Assembly (NCBI RefSeq): GCF_040954645.1
Contig: NC_092809.1
Coordinates: 131,615,914-131,679,913 of the forward strand
Direction of reading: 5' to 3'
From: Diabrotica undecimpunctata
Lineage: Eukaryota > Arthropoda > Insecta > Coleoptera > Chrysomelidae
DNA length: 64,000 bases
This document shows, piece by piece, positions 1-11,310 of the stretch; within the stretch, counting starts at the first letter, position 1; every line of letters begins with the position of its first letter. The translations under genes were made by a program, and so were the position numbers. The notes beneath the pieces are model-generated. The model was given only the letters and a program-made list of their open reading frames with translations, did no database searches and was not told the DNA's origin.

Positions 1-545
1 AAACGAAATCAATGGATTAACAGCAGTAGTTGAAAATCCTACAATAAGTTCTCGAACCATTGCAGACCAGTTTGACATTCATAATTCCACAGCTTTCAAA
101 ATTTTGCAAAGAAATAAATTCCGTTCGTACAAATTTCAATATCATCAAGAACTAAGAGGGGATTCTGAGAGATAAGCGTAATTTTGTTATGAAATTTTAG
201 AAAGGGGTAACGCAGAGAGACAATTTTTAAAAATTTAGCCATGAATTTACATTAAATAATCGACCAAATGTTCAAAATTGTAGGATTTGGTCGACAAGAA
301 TTAACTTTGCAGTAGAAAAGCAAGAATACTGAATTAACTCGAGATAAGAATAAATTTGATTTCAAATGGATGGGTCCACTGCGCGCAATAGCCGGGAGGT
401 TAAGGAATTCCTTAAAAACAGTTTTAATAATAATTGTTTGATTGGACTTAACTGTAAAATTAAGTGGCCTTCGAGATAGGGAGATCTAGCTCCAAACGAT
501 TATTTTATCGGGGACATCTAAAATCAAAAATTATCTAATTAGGAC
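1..545 (+). pseudogene. Tc1/mariner-like transposase relic, internally deleted
   Basis: The frame from position 2 reads an N-terminal helix-turn-helix region (RTIADQFDIHNSTAFKIL) followed by a short basic stretch. After a decayed gap, a second block from about 369 reads DGSTARNSREVKEFLKNSF, then IKWPSR and DLAPNDYF. This matches the second catalytic Asp region and the 'W-P-x-R-S-P-D-L-x-P-x-D' block of insect Tc/mariner-type transposases that I know as a family. The stretch between the blocks is too short for the whole catalytic core and contains stops, so it is an internally deleted relic cut by the window edge. A C-terminal tail of the same kind lies at 29723-29932. The family assignment comes from motif recognition only. 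Confidence 0.6.
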
Positions 546-599
546 TGCTGGATTTCAACACTTTAAAATTTCCCATTGAGATTCCTATGGTCCGTTTTA

Positions 600-900
600 C
601 GATTCACCACCCAATATATCTAGTTTTTGCATATCCAGTTTTGTATAATTTTCAACAAAATTTTTAATTCGTGATTCATCAGGGCAATTGTTTGATGTCC
701 TAAACAATCATTTGCATTAGTCTTTTTCATTATTGGAATAAACTATGATATTAGCCACTGTTTCAGTAGTATACCCCTTGAATAAATACTATTGTAAAAT
801 TTGACTAATATGTCAACAGATTTATGATCAATTAGCTTTACTAGCTCTATAGGTAGTTCGTCGGGTCCTACATATTTTCTTCTTCTAGTTTGTTTTATTG
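600..900 (-). pseudogene. LINE reverse transcriptase fragment (fingers region)
   Basis: The minus strand, read across frameshifts, gives a block like GPDELPIELVKLI followed by a spaced 'FYNSIY' and 'FIPIMKKTNAND' pattern. This is the typical fingers region of non-LTR retrotransposon reverse transcriptases ('A-x-G-P-D-x-I-P-x-E-L ... N-x-I-Y ... P-I-x-K-K'). Only about 100 codons remain, with stops. The Tc1-like element at 909 starts at its upstream edge and may have inserted into it. The clade cannot be decided. Confidence 0.55.
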
Positions 901-908
901 TTCAAATA

Positions 909-2417
909 CACTGCGCTCCAAAATTAACGCATAATTTTAAAATTCTTATTTTGAGTTGTAATGAAAACATTTTTGTTTGTTCTTTTCTGCTTTTTTTACA
1001 AAAAATATATTGAAATTAACAATATAACATCATAAATCTAAACATCTAAACAAACAATTGATCTAAACAAACTGATATTATAAATTAATGACGAAATTGA
1101 AATTTTAAAAGTTGAAGAAAATACTAGTACAGTGTACTAGTATCGAGTATCGCCTCCTCTGGCATTTATTACTGCTTGACAACGATCTTTCATACTGAGA
1201 ATAATCGTTCTGATTTCTTCTTGATCAATTTGATCACAAATTTCAACCAACCGCAAAAACAGTTCATCTAATGTATCTGGTGCATTAGGTAGTTGTCGTA
1301 GTCGTCTGTCTATGATGTCCCAAACATGTTCTATTGGGTTGAGGTCAGGACTTCTCGCAGGCCAGTCCTCCTCGTGTGTGGCCTGGCATTATCTTTCATT
1401 AGCATGAAATTATCCCCAATAAATGGTGCAAATAGCACGACATGCTCTTCTAAAATGTCTGTTATATACCGCTGCGATGTTAGCCTTCCGCGATCTATTC
1501 TAACTAATTCCGTACGAGCCTCTAAATTAATCCCATCCCACACCATTACCGAGCCGCCATACTGTTACAGTCCCTACGGTGTTACACTGTGCGTAGCGTT
1601 CCCCAGGCCTTGTATACACTCGGTTTCTCCTGTCATCAGAAAAAAGACAGTACCCGGATTCATCGGTGAACAATATTCTTCCCCAATGGTCATTATTTCA
1701 ATCAACATATTCACGAGCAAAATGCAATCTTTGTCTTCTATGGTCTCTGGTCAATAAATGAGCCAATTGGTGCCCTTCCAGGGTGTAGGTCGTTTTTGGC
1801 AAGTCTTCTTCTAATCGTATTTTGGCTGGATTCTAAAGTTATAACGATCCAAAAATTCATTTTGTAGAGAAGTACTGGTAACAAACCTTGGTCTCAGTGT
1901 ACGAAGTGTGAAAAACCGGTCTTGATTATTAGTTGTAACCCTTCTACGGCCTTGACCGGGTCTTCTGGAGTTACTTCCAGTAACAGAAAAACGTGTTAAC
2001 ACTCTTGAAATGGTTGACTGGGTGACGTTAAAACGTTCAGCGAGTTCTACTTGAGTGTATCCTTCTTCGCGAAGAGTAACGATTCTAAAACAGTCACTTT
2101 CTGACAAATTTCGATTTTCTTGCTGCTGGTGGTTCATTTCAAAGAAAAAACACTTAATAAACTTGAAAAACCCCTTTAAACGTGCAGCACAACGTAATCC
2201 AACCCAACTAAATTCGAAATAAAATGAAGCACAATTATTAGCATGTTTTTAATTTTTTTGCAAAAAATGGTAAAAATGTCAGCGTTTTTTATCGTTCTTT
2301 CGATAAATTTTACAATATGCCGGGGTAACAATAATATATTAGCACAGATATCGAAACATTATAACTATTTGATTTACCAGGGTTTTTAAAATTATGCGTT
2401 AATTTTGGAGCGCATTG
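909..2417 (-). mobile_element. Tc1-like DNA transposon, decayed but with both ends
   Basis: Inverted repeats of about 34 bp are visible at 909-942 and 2384-2417; both ends read (C/A)TGCGCTCCAAAATTAACG inward. They are flanked by the TA dinucleotide (907-908 and 2418-2419), the target duplication of the Tc1/mariner superfamily. The element is 1509 bp, close to the usual Tc1 size. It sits about 60 bp upstream of the first NADK exon of the window, just before the intron acceptor. The interior carries a frameshifted transposase on the minus strand. Confidence 0.88.
1137..2137 (-). pseudogene. Tc1-like transposase pseudogene
   Basis: The start at 2137 opens an in-frame N-terminus of about 100 residues with a paired-like helix-turn-helix (ESDCFRIVTLREEGYTQVEL, then FNVTQSTISRVL) and an arginine-rich GRRR segment typical of the Tc1 DNA-binding region. 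Downstream pieces in other frames include FTDESGYCLFSDDRRNRVYK (first catalytic Asp), DNARPHTRR (second catalytic Asp) and the C-terminal MKDRCQAVINARGGDTRY before a stop at 1137-1139. These are hallmarks of Tc1 transposase. At least two frameshifts separate the blocks, so no functional protein is expected. Confidence 0.85.
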
Positions 2418-2477
2418 TATTTCATTTATATATAAATTATATTCGATGAAATTTTTATTTAACAATTGTTATTTTAG

Positions 2478-2775
2478 GAAAAACGAATGGTCGTGTTTGT
2501 GGAAGCATCCGTAATGGAGGACAACCATTTAGAAAGCTATAAGGCGTTCGCGAACTTTAAAGAAAAACTGATGACGTTCAGAGATGGAAAAGACGATCTC
2601 ACCGACAAAATAGATTTCATCATTTGTTTAGGAGGCGACGGAACCCTTCTCTATGCCAGCCAGTTGTTCCAGCAATCAGTTCCTCCAGTAATGGCATTCC
2701 ATCTTGGCTCTCTAGGTTTTCTCACACCATTCCAGTTCGAAAATTTTCAAGAACAAGTTAATAATGTTCTCGAAG
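2478..2775 (+). CDS. NADK: NAD kinase, exon with the GGDGT motif
   Basis: This is an internal exon of cytosolic-type NAD kinase, which phosphorylates NAD+ to NADP+ using ATP. The exon starts after the acceptor AG at 2476-2477 and ends at the donor GAAG|GTAAG after 2775 (next intron phase 1). It encodes about 99 residues including IDFIICLGGDGTLLYAS, the NAD/ATP-binding GGDGT signature with the catalytic-site Asp, and VPPVMAFHLGSLGFLTPF, which is nearly invariant in animal NADKs. Translation enters in frame from 2478 (E-K-R-M-V-V-F-V-E), so the ATG at 2487 is internal and not the gene start. The N-terminal exons lie left of the window. The identity is very secure from motif order across all five exons. 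Confidence 0.97.
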
Positions 2776-2928
2776 GTAAGTTATTTTAAAGTATTTAATG
2801 CTTTAAATTTCTAAAAACACCTTTGGGTTCTAAATTTTCACAAAATATACTCGTTGTAGGCATTCGCTAACAAGATGCCTTTTCGATCATTTATAAGAAA
2901 AACGATCGTTTACTTTTTATACAGGGGG

Positions 2929-2996
2929 CGGCATTAGTACGCATTTACTCATTTGTCGTAAGAGAAAGAAAAAAAATAATTTAGGTATTTTATTTA
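2929..2996 (+). repeat. Repeat end with 'GCGGCATTAGT' core (inverted partner at 5909-5978)
   Basis: This stretch reads ACAGGGGGCGGCATTAGTAC and continues to a long A-run and ATAATTTAGGTA. The reverse complement of 5909-5978 carries nearly the same sequence in the same order over about 70 bp. The two are inverted and about 2.9 kb apart, flanking the LINE between them. They could be two copies of a short non-autonomous element or the ends of one larger element. Confidence 0.7.
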
Positions 2997-3119
2997 TTTA
3001 TCTTATGGCATACAATAAGAACACATAATTGAAAATCAATATAAAACGTTACATGGAATATTACAAACGAACATCTAATGTATTATTAATATAATGTAAA
3101 ACATTTTCGGTTGCATTTT

Positions 3120-5470
3120 AAGAACTCATCGAAAACTTCAGGGAATCGCCTTCGGGCATTCTTCAACAGTGTGACGGACGGTTTGTCGTTGGGCACCACA
3201 GTCACACTCAGGAGTAAGGGCTTTTCCCCATCTATATAAGATGTCAGCATATCTACCGCTGCTTGTTCTTATACTGTTTAGCGTTGTCCACGTATTACGG
3301 GTCAGTTCAAAGCCTGGCGGTTTCTGATCGATACAGGCCATTTGGTGTGCTTCCTGTGGTGAGTCGCTCTCCCATTGTTTTTTCCAAGCGTTGGTGAGGT
3401 TAAAATATTCCTGGTGTAAGGAGTTGGCTCTTAGGAATGGAGGATATCTGAAGCGCAGTCTGTTTATTCCGATGTCAAGCTTATCATGGAGGATGGGTAG
3501 TTGATAGTTAGCTTCGATTTTTCGATATTCTCTGAGAAGAAAATGACTTCTTCGCAGTTTCGGCGGTGTAATGTGACTAAGAATGGGAAGCCAATAGTTC
3601 GGTGTAAGTCTAATTGTACCTGAGATCATTCGCATTGTCTGGTTTAATTGGGTGTCAATAATCTTCGTGTGTTTGCTATTGAGCCATACTGGGGAAGCAT
3701 GTTCAGCCACCGAGTATACAAGTCCGAGGGCGGATGATCTGAGTACGGAGGTTGAGGATCCTCATATGGTGCCGTATAGCTTTTGGACGATATTATTTCT
3801 GGTTTTTAGTTTTGCTGCCGTTCTTTGTAGGTGTTCTTTAAAACTTAATGTTCTGTCCAGAGTCACTCCAAGATATTTTGATGTTGAAAGTTTTTTGTTG
3901 GCTTGGGCATTGTTGTAAAAACATTTTATATTAATTTTAGTTTATATTAATTTTTCGTTCTCACAAATATTGAATTGGATCTTATGCGACAGACTGTACT
4001 TTTTGCCTGCAGAATGTTTGTGTCGTAAATACCTTATAAGGGTATTGGGTTGTACCGCATTTGACGCCGGCATGTCGACCCTTTTAGATAAGATTTGGTT
4101 CAAGGCAAAAACTAACGCAGATGTGATTTGTGTCTCAAGTTGAGAGCCGATGTGCGGTACTGGGTACCTACGCTTCCTTAGTCTTAAAAATTCAGTGAAA
4201 TGTTCCTTAGTTTCCGCTATATTCGCGCTCCCCTAAAACGCCGGTGTGAATGAACAATGTGTTAAAGTGAACTCTTTAATTAGTAGTAGTGCTTTTGTAA
4301 ATATTCTCTAGTTATTAAATGTGTAGTATCGATTAATTACGCTTTATTTTTCTCTAACTACAACCCTATCAAACCAAACACATAAGGAATCATCGCCGTG
4401 AAGTCTGCTTACATATATCGAAGGAAACTCTTTAACAGTCCATGGTCCTAAAATATTTGGTACTGTACCCTCAGGGGAAAGGAATTTAATAAGCTTTCCC
4501 CCAACAATTGGTGGAGATCATACAAAAGTCTATCAGGCATTATTCAGATGGAAACAGCACACTTCGGTTTTCGTTGCATTGGGCCATAGCCTCCATATGC
4601 GAAAGCATTCTCCCATAACAGAAAGGTCATCCGTTAGTATTGTTTCTGTAATATCCATGTTATTAGGTCTTGCTGCAATGGATCAATCGTCAACGTAGCC
4701 AAATTTTTTGCGAAGTTGTCCCAGGTAGGTCCGCGATGTATAAATTAAACAGTTATGGTACCAAAACAGATCTCTGTGACAGTCGTTACTTAAAAAGGTC
4801 TGTCGGTGAGCATGCTATCAATGAGTTTACACTGTTTTTTGACACAGGATGGCACAGATTAATTTGCAGATTAGTCCTTGTCGCCAGACAGTATCGTATG
4901 CATCTGATAGGTCAATAACAGCAACGGATGCTTTTGGCTTTCTTTATAAACCTGCTTCAATATGTTTTGTTAGGGATAGGATCTGATCTGTGCAGCTGCG
5001 GTTAGGTCTGAACCCTGCTTGCTCAATAGGTATCAATTCAAATATGTTTCTACTAATTCTGTTGTAGATTAAGCGTTCCAACAGTTTATAGATATAGCTC
5101 AAGCTCATAGCTATAGTTTTAATATGGCTATAATGAAGGCCTTTTTTTGTGAATGGGGGATTTCCCCTGATTTTAACATATCTGTATAAAAATCAGCCAG
5201 CCATTTCCTAGCATATTTGTTACAGTGGAGTAAAAATTCTGGATGGATTTTACCGGAGCTGAATGCCTTTCCAGACTTAATTTCTGATATTGCTGAAATA
5301 ATTTCTTCTGGAGTAAACTCATCAGAGTATTCAGATGTAGGCGGTCATGCAGACTTTAGTATTTGTAGTTCTTGTTTTACTTTTGTGGTGTGGTCACGAT
5401 CTCTAGGTACTCTTGAAGTTGTTACAATGTGGGAGGCCACTCTTTTGGGAGCTATTGGTACTTTTTCTGG
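3120..5470 (-). pseudogene. Jockey/CR1-like LINE reverse transcriptase, degenerate
   Basis: Reading on the minus strand from about 5470, successive pieces in shifting frames show the RT order: EIISAISEIKSGKAFSSGKI (fingers), then IYNRISRNIFELIPIEQAGF and VAVIDLSDAYDTVW (palm strands), then thumb and C-terminal parts. The open stretch 3710-3138 starts AEHASPVWLNSKHTKIID, the 'A-E-Y-x-x-P-V-W' block typical of jockey-like insect LINEs, and ends in a Cys-rich CDCGAQRQTVRHTVEECP tail. Stops and frameshifts separate the parts and the endonuclease domain is missing, so it is a 5'-truncated dead copy. The clade is inferred from motifs only. Confidence 0.8.
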
Positions 5471-5483
5471 TTTTCTAAGTTTT

Positions 5484-5990
5484 CAATACAGGGTGTTCCA
5501 TTTAAGAAAACTCAAAAAATACTCATTTTCGACCAATCCTGTACGTATACAAAAATTAAATATTTAGCTGTTAATAATTTTAGACAATAGTATACTATAT
5601 TAAAAATCTTTTAGACATAAAATATATTTGTTGATGTCAAATCTCTACAATTATACAAGGTGTTAATTTTGCTATTGAAATTGAAATGAAAAACCGTAAT
5701 TATCTTTTAAACTACCTCGTATAACACTGCCAAACTTTATATTAAAAAAACGAGAACACCGGGAAAAGTCCAAAAATGTAAAAATATACAGGGTGGTCCA
5801 TTAAAAAAAATATAAGTTTGTTTCACCCTGTTAATATGGGTGACCCTGTATATTTGAAAATATTTTTAAAGTATGGTCCTATCTATGCTCCAACTTTTAC
5901 CTAAATAATTTTTTTCCCTATCTCTCACGACAAATGAGTAATTGGACTTCCTCGCACTAATGCCGCACCCTGTATGTTAGAAATCTTTAT
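5484..5990. repeat. Cluster of short repeat termini (ACAGGGTG-type)
   Basis: Three or more copies of a terminal-looking motif occur here: ACAGGGTGTTCCATTTAAG (about 5489), ACAGGGTGGTCCATTAAAA (about 5789) and its complement near 5850 (GTGACCCTGTATATT), plus CGCACCCTGTATG near 5966. Similar ends recur at 30120-30520 and 48650. Such ends are common on small non-autonomous elements related to Tc1/mariner-type transposons in insects. No coding capacity is visible. Confidence 0.55.
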
Positions 5991-6024
5991 TTTTTTAATC
6001 GTTTAATTATTTATAATATTGTAG

Positions 6025-6189
6025 GTCACGCAGCTTTAACATTAAGAAGCCGTTTGAGGTGTATTGTGATGAAAAAGGGCGACGGTCAAAATAAATCAAA
6101 TGACAAGCCAACTAAAGTTCCTACAAACGTTTTGGTATTAAATGAAGTAGTTATTGATAGGGGTCCCTCACCTTATTTATCAAATATAG
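6025..6189 (+). CDS. NADK: NAD kinase, exon with NEVVIDRG motif
   Basis: Second NADK exon of the window, bounded by a TAG acceptor (6022-6024) and an ATAG|GTAAG donor after 6189. It enters in phase 1 (G + GT gives Gly) and leaves in phase 1. It encodes HAALTLRSRLRCIVMKKGD, a short charged variable loop rich in Asn, Lys and Thr, and then VLNEVVIDRGPSPYLSN, the conserved NE-x-x-x-D-R-G block that lines the NAD site in NADKs. The loop is shorter than in the human enzyme, as I recall it. Phases agree with both neighbours. Confidence 0.97.
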
Positions 6190-6540
6190 GTAAGTTTATT
6201 TTAAGGAATATTATTGTAGTCTCTTTTTAGGTGTACAAAGAATATGTAATTCTCAACGACGTGTTTTTGGGCTTTTCTATCGCTGTGTTCATATTCCTCC
6301 ATTTACTTTGGATTTATTTTCTTTATGCCAAAATTGAATTGTGAAATGTGTTGATGATGAATTATGGCTCACCATCTTTTCTTTTTTCCTTTTTTATATA
6401 TTGTAGATATATGCCAGAAAACAAATGCAACGATAATGAAGCTGAAAGGTGAACATACAAAAATTACTCAAAGGTCTTAAACAATGAAGGAAAAGTTCAA
6501 ACAGAAGTGATGATACAAAACAAAATAGATTCTGAAAAGG

Positions 6541-7955
6541 GCTTCTTCTTCTTAAGGTGCCCGTCCATTCCGAACGTTGGCGATCATTCTGACTATGATG
6601 ACTTGCTTGGTTTCTATACGGAATAGCTGTATTGAGGTCTTTCTATACCATGCTCTCAGCAAACCAGGATATTCTTCTTCATCCTGGGGTCCTTTTTCCT
6701 TTAATTGTACCTTGCAAAATGCATTGTATCCTGCTGTATACACAGCTGTGATGATGGACAGCTGTGATGCTGTCCATCAGGATCCTTCTGTATAACCATA
6801 GCTCAAAAGACTGAAGTTTTGATAGAATTTCTGCCTTCAATGTCCACGTTTCTACTCCGTACATAAGCACTGAGTACACATAACATTTAAGGAGCCTTTT
6901 TTTTTGTTTCTAGGGTGAGGTCATGGCTCTTGAACACAGAGCTCATAGTCAAGAATGCACTTTTTGCCTTTCCGATGCGACATTTAATCTATTGAGTATT
7001 GTCCCACAGCTCATTGATTATAGTTCCCAAGTAGCTGTACTGTGAGACACGTTCAATTCTCATACAGACTGCAGTTATGTTTTCCTTGCTGATGATCATT
7101 AGCTTGGTTTTGCTGGTGTTTATATCCAGTGTATGTTTTTCGGATGTTTTGTTCATTGTATATTCTCCATCTATTCGGAGCACTGCTGATTGAGTCCAAT
7201 ACAGGTTAGCTATTATTTTTAGGTCTCTTCCGTCAATCCCTATCTTCTTCAGCACTTCCATCATTTAATCATGCCTGACTGTATCGAAAGCCTTCTTCTA
7301 GTCAATCAGGCATGCAAAAACACCATAGCTGACATCTCTTCATTTATGAAACAATACCTGCACGGTAAATAAAGCTTCCCTCGTACCAACGGCGTTTACA
7401 AATCCAAATTGATTGGGAGCAATTTGTTCCTCTCATTTCCGGTAAATTATTTTGTGAATGACTTTTAAAAACAGCTTCAGCAGATGGCTCCTTAGGCTTA
7501 TGGTCCTATAGCCTTCACAAATTTTTGCTCCTGGTTTTTTTGGTCAATGGTTCAAACTCCAATTTGAGCCACTCTACTGGTATTCTTCCTGCCTTGTATA
7601 TTTCATTAAATATTTCAGTTATTATTTTTATTTGTTCTGCATCTAATAGCTGCAGTAGTTCTGCAGGAATTTCATCAAGTCCCGGTGCCTTTCTATCGTT
7701 CATCTGTCTGAGGGCTGCCGTTATTCATCTGTTCCTTCACCTTTCGATGGACATTGAAGTACCATATCGAGTCTGATACTCATCTATTTCTTGTCATTAT
7801 TCTGTTTTATGTTTCTCTTTGGCTTTTCTTATCTTTCTTCTGACGATGGTATGTATTCTCTTATACTCTTGGAGATTTTCTTTTTTTTTCTCTCTGATCC
7901 ATAAGTTTAAGTATTTCATCGGTTATCCACGATTTCCGTTTCTCTGTATCTTTCT
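6541..7955 (-). pseudogene. LINE relic with (GAA)n 3' tail
   Basis: Minus-strand pieces in order: LRQMNDRKAPGLDEIPAELL (fingers), MMEVLKKIGIDGRDLKIIAN (palm approach), SQYSYLGTIIN, then SVLMYGVETWTLKAEIL and a C-terminal region ending KRTPG and MIANVRNGRAP. The order is that of insect endonuclease-RT type LINEs. The catalytic Y-A-D-D segment appears deleted between the second and third blocks, and several frameshifts are present. The 3' end carries a GAAGAAGAAG tail (complement of 6543-6552). Confidence 0.8.
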
Positions 7956-8784
7956 GAAAAGGGCGCTCGTACAGTAATTTTCTAATCAGACAAGTCATAG
8001 AGAACTCTAAAAATTTGTCTTAAAATCCGTATTGTCTTTCATCAAATCCGAGAAAGCTTTTAACCGAACTGACAAAAAAAAAAGATTTTTATTTCACGAT
8101 CTATGTGGTTTCCTCCGATAATATTTACAAAAAAACTTGATGCTATTGACAAACAACTTGCGAATGATATATTTTATTTATTTATTATGCACATATTAAA
8201 AATCCTGAAATTCTTATCTTTATATTATTTTTACCACATCCGCTCTAGTTAGTTTAGCTGTTTTTGGAGAAATAAAGATAACGCAATGGTAATCGTGGTT
8301 GAGGAAGCACGAAATAATAAACTGTTGTCTAATATATTTTTAGGTAGAATTTATCAAATCGTTAACCTTAATTCTGACAAATATAACACGTTTTGTTTTT
8401 ATTAAAAAATATATGGATAAAAGTTATTGATGCTAATGGCAACGATATTTAAAAAAAGCTGAAGAAAATATAGATACTACTCTATTTATGAGAAATATAT
8501 TCCTAACAACATTTTAGTGCTACATTGGTCGATAATTCCGCTATGGTACAGAATAGGTATCCAAAAAGTTATTTAGAAAAAATGTAGGCAACGATATTCT
8601 CCAGGTTTGGAAAATATGTCGAACTCTACAGGCTGATTATTAACTATGCGATAAAGCAACCATACAATTTTTGAATAGGACACCGCGTATATTTTCTCAT
8701 TTTTAAATTCCTCCCATAATCCCTGTACTTATAATATGGCATTTGACACTACTGTACAGGGTATTTAACGAGTTAACCATTTTT

Positions 8785-10615
8785 ATTTGAAATCGCTCCT
8801 AAATAAAGCTGTCTGATAAAAACAAAATAATGCTAAAACAAAGGAGGGAAATGAAGTAGCAACATACAGAGAATACACAGAACTTTGTAAGACAATAAGG
8901 AAAAGTATTAAGGAAGACAATACAAGAAAATACAATGAAAGACTGGTAGAAAATGCAATCGAAAACATAAAAAAACTATTAAAAAAACAAGAAAAGCATT
9001 AATCATTGGGAAGAAGCAAATCGTTGCTCTAACAAACGAAAACACCAGAATTACTAACAAACGAAAACACCAGAATTACAGACAGAAATGAAATAATACA
9101 ACTCGTGTCTACATTCTACAGCGAACTATACAAAGCTCCTGAAACACTTTAAGATGCAATCAGTAATCAAGACGATGTACCAAAAGTCCTTCCGGAACAA
9201 TTAGAAGGGACAATTACAAAAATGAAAGGCTGTAAAGCAGCTGGAATAGATGGCATAACAGTGGAAGTGCTTAAATACGCTGGCAAAAAAACCTGGAAAA
9301 TCTTAGCAAGCATATTTACAAAATGCCTAAAATCAAGATGCATACTAGACCACTGGAATACTGCACACCCAATTCTTATTCATAAGAAAGGCATCAGATA
9401 GGATATCAAAAACTACAGACCTATATTCTACCACCAATCACATACAAGATATTCACAAAGATCATCAATAACAGATTAACAAATGCATTAGACGCTGCAC
9501 AGCCAAGAGAGCAAGCTGGCTTCAGAAGTGGATTCGGTACCACGGATCATATCCATATCCTTCAAGACCTAATGAGTAGAGCTAAAGAATATGAAATACC
9601 GCTAGCATTAACCTTCACAGATTTCGAAAAGGCTTTCGATTCTATATATCACAAGGCAGTAATAGAAGCTTTGACCAACCAAGTCATTGAGTAACCGTAC
9701 AAAAGCTAAGGTAAAAATTTATGAAAATACTCCAGAGTTTCCGATTACCAGAGGCGTCCGACAAGGAGACGAAATATCACCAAAGCTCTTCACTGCAGCT
9801 CTAAAAAATATATGCAGCAAAATAAACTAGCAGAATAAAGATCTATCCATTGATGGAGAATACCTCAGCCATCTAAGATTTACAGACGACATCGTTCTGA
9901 TATAATCCTGCAGAACTATAAGAACTTATAAGCCACCTAAATGAAGCTAGCAATGAAGTTGGCCTAAAACAAAAACCAGGTACAACGAGCTAGTGGATGT
10001 CCAAGATGTAATAATAAACAACACTGTACTTGAGACAGTAGACGAGTATGTATACCTGGGACAATTAATATATAAATCTTGCTTCTTGATCCCAGAAATC
10101 AACAGAAGAACAAAACTGGCGTGAGCATCTTTTGGTAGGAATTTAGTTATATTCAAATCTAAGATGTCACTCCACCTGAAGAAAAAAAAGCTTTTAATAA
10201 GTGTATACTACCGATCATAATATACCGCTGCGAAACTTATCACTAAAGAAAGAGATAGTAGCGAAACTCACAGTCACTCAAAGGTCCATGGAGCAATGCA
10301 TGCTGAGTTTAACAAAGAGAGATTGAAAAATAATAGAATGAACAGAAAACCAAGGTCACTGATGTAATCCACAGAATTAAATCTTTAAAATGGCAGTGGG
10401 TAGGACATTTAACGAGAAGAACTGGCAATAGATGGTCCACTAGAATTATACTGTGGTATCCAAGTGGCGTCAAGATACCAAGAAGACATACAAATTTAAG
10501 ATGGGACTATGACATAAGGAAACAAGCCCGTAAACATGGCACAGAAAAGCGAAAATTAGGCAGAAATAAGGAACGACTATGTAAGGGAGGCTATATCATA
10601 ACCGGTTGAGAATGA
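8785..10615 (+). pseudogene. LINE reverse transcriptase relic, same family as 38.5-42.8 kb
   Basis: The plus strand, across many frameshifts, reads YTELCKTIRKSIKEDNTRKY, MKGCKAAGIDGITVEVLKYA (fingers), REQAGFRSGFGTTDHIHIL, LTFTDFEKAFDS (palm), VRQGDEISPKLF and LRFTDDIVLI, which is the catalytic F-x-D-D box with the first Ala changed to Thr. Later pieces read VDVQDVIINNTVLETVDEYV and SKMSLHLKKK. The same blocks, in better condition, occur on the minus strand at 38509-39465 and 41348-41693, so the two are copies of one family inserted in opposite orientations. Many stops make it non-functional. Confidence 0.85.
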
Positions 10616-10654
10616 TACGCTGAGGATTATAATAGAAAAAATTAGTTGTTTACA

Positions 10655-10735
10655 ATTGTTTTTATGATAACTTGGACAAGCGGTTTCGGTCTCTACAATT
10701 TCAGTCCATCTTCAGGTCCCCGATAAAAGGTTCAT
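10655..10735 (-). repeat. Penelope-like terminal fragment with hammerhead-like core (candidate)
   Basis: On the minus strand this reads GGGGAC, CTGAAGA, an imperfect stem region, CCGAAAC and then GTCC. CTGAnGA followed by a stem and GAAA is the conserved hammerhead ribozyme core, and GGAC/GTCC could form a short helix I. Penelope-like retroelements are known to carry such motifs in their terminal repeats. The second stem is imperfect here, so this is probably a decayed solo terminal fragment. Confidence 0.35.
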
Positions 10736-10744
10736 TCATCATCA

Positions 10745-11310
10745 TTATTCTCTTTGCCTTTATCCCTATACCGGGTCGGCTCCCCTAATTACATATCTCC
10801 GTAATTTTTGATTATACTAATATCAATCCCATTTACCAGCATGTCCGGCCTAAGCGTCGTCCCCAACTATTCGTTGGTATTCCTTTCCTACTCCTCCCAG
10901 GAACGTGAAAATCAGCAATTCTTCGTATTGGGTGATTATCGTCTAGACGGTCAACATGACAGAAAATTCTTAACCTATGCTCTCTCATTTTGGCATCAAT
11001 TGCTGCCACCCCAAGGTTTCCCCTAATATACTCATTTTTAATTTTATCCTTTTTTGTGACTCCCCGCATTCATCTAAGTATTCTCATTTCCGCCACATGC
11101 ATTCGTTTTACCTCTTTCTTTTTAACTGCGAAATATTCAGTTCACTACATCATAGCTGGTGTTATAGCAGTTTTATAGATTTTCCTTTCAGTTCAATTGG
11201 AATCTTTCTCCATATATATTTTCCCATTGCTCTGTATCTAATGCCGATGCTGAAAATGAAACTGAACAAATTATTGCTGGAAGGCATTAATAGACAATCG
11301 TTTATGTAGC
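10745..11310 (-). pseudogene. LINE C-terminal fragment
   Basis: Read on the minus strand: KRMHVAEMRILRWMRGVTKK, then NEYIRGNLGVAAIDAKMREH, then LRIFCHVDRLDDN and a basic C-terminus. The pattern 'M-x-R-W-M-x-G-V-T-x-x-D-x-I-x-N-x-x-I-R-G-x-L-G-V' is the C-terminal region of a widespread insect LINE group. It is 5' truncated with at least one frameshift. Confidence 0.72.

Larger units (their letters stand above)
2776..6024 (+). other. NADK: NADK intron (3.2 kb) filled with repeats
   Basis: Canonical GTAAG...TAG intron between the GGDGT exon and the next coding exon. It contains an inverted repeat pair (2929-2996 and 5909-5978), a minus-strand LINE (about 3120-5470) and a cluster of short 'ACAGGGTG' repeat termini (5484-5830). 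No host exon is visible inside it. Confidence 0.9.

Noticed and set aside
1326..1757. 143-codon plus-strand ORF
   Set aside because: Antisense of the Tc1-like transposase pseudogene.
2487..2489. ATG as the NADK start
   Set aside because: The frame is open upstream to the acceptor at 2477 and lies inside the conserved NADK domain, so it is an internal Met.
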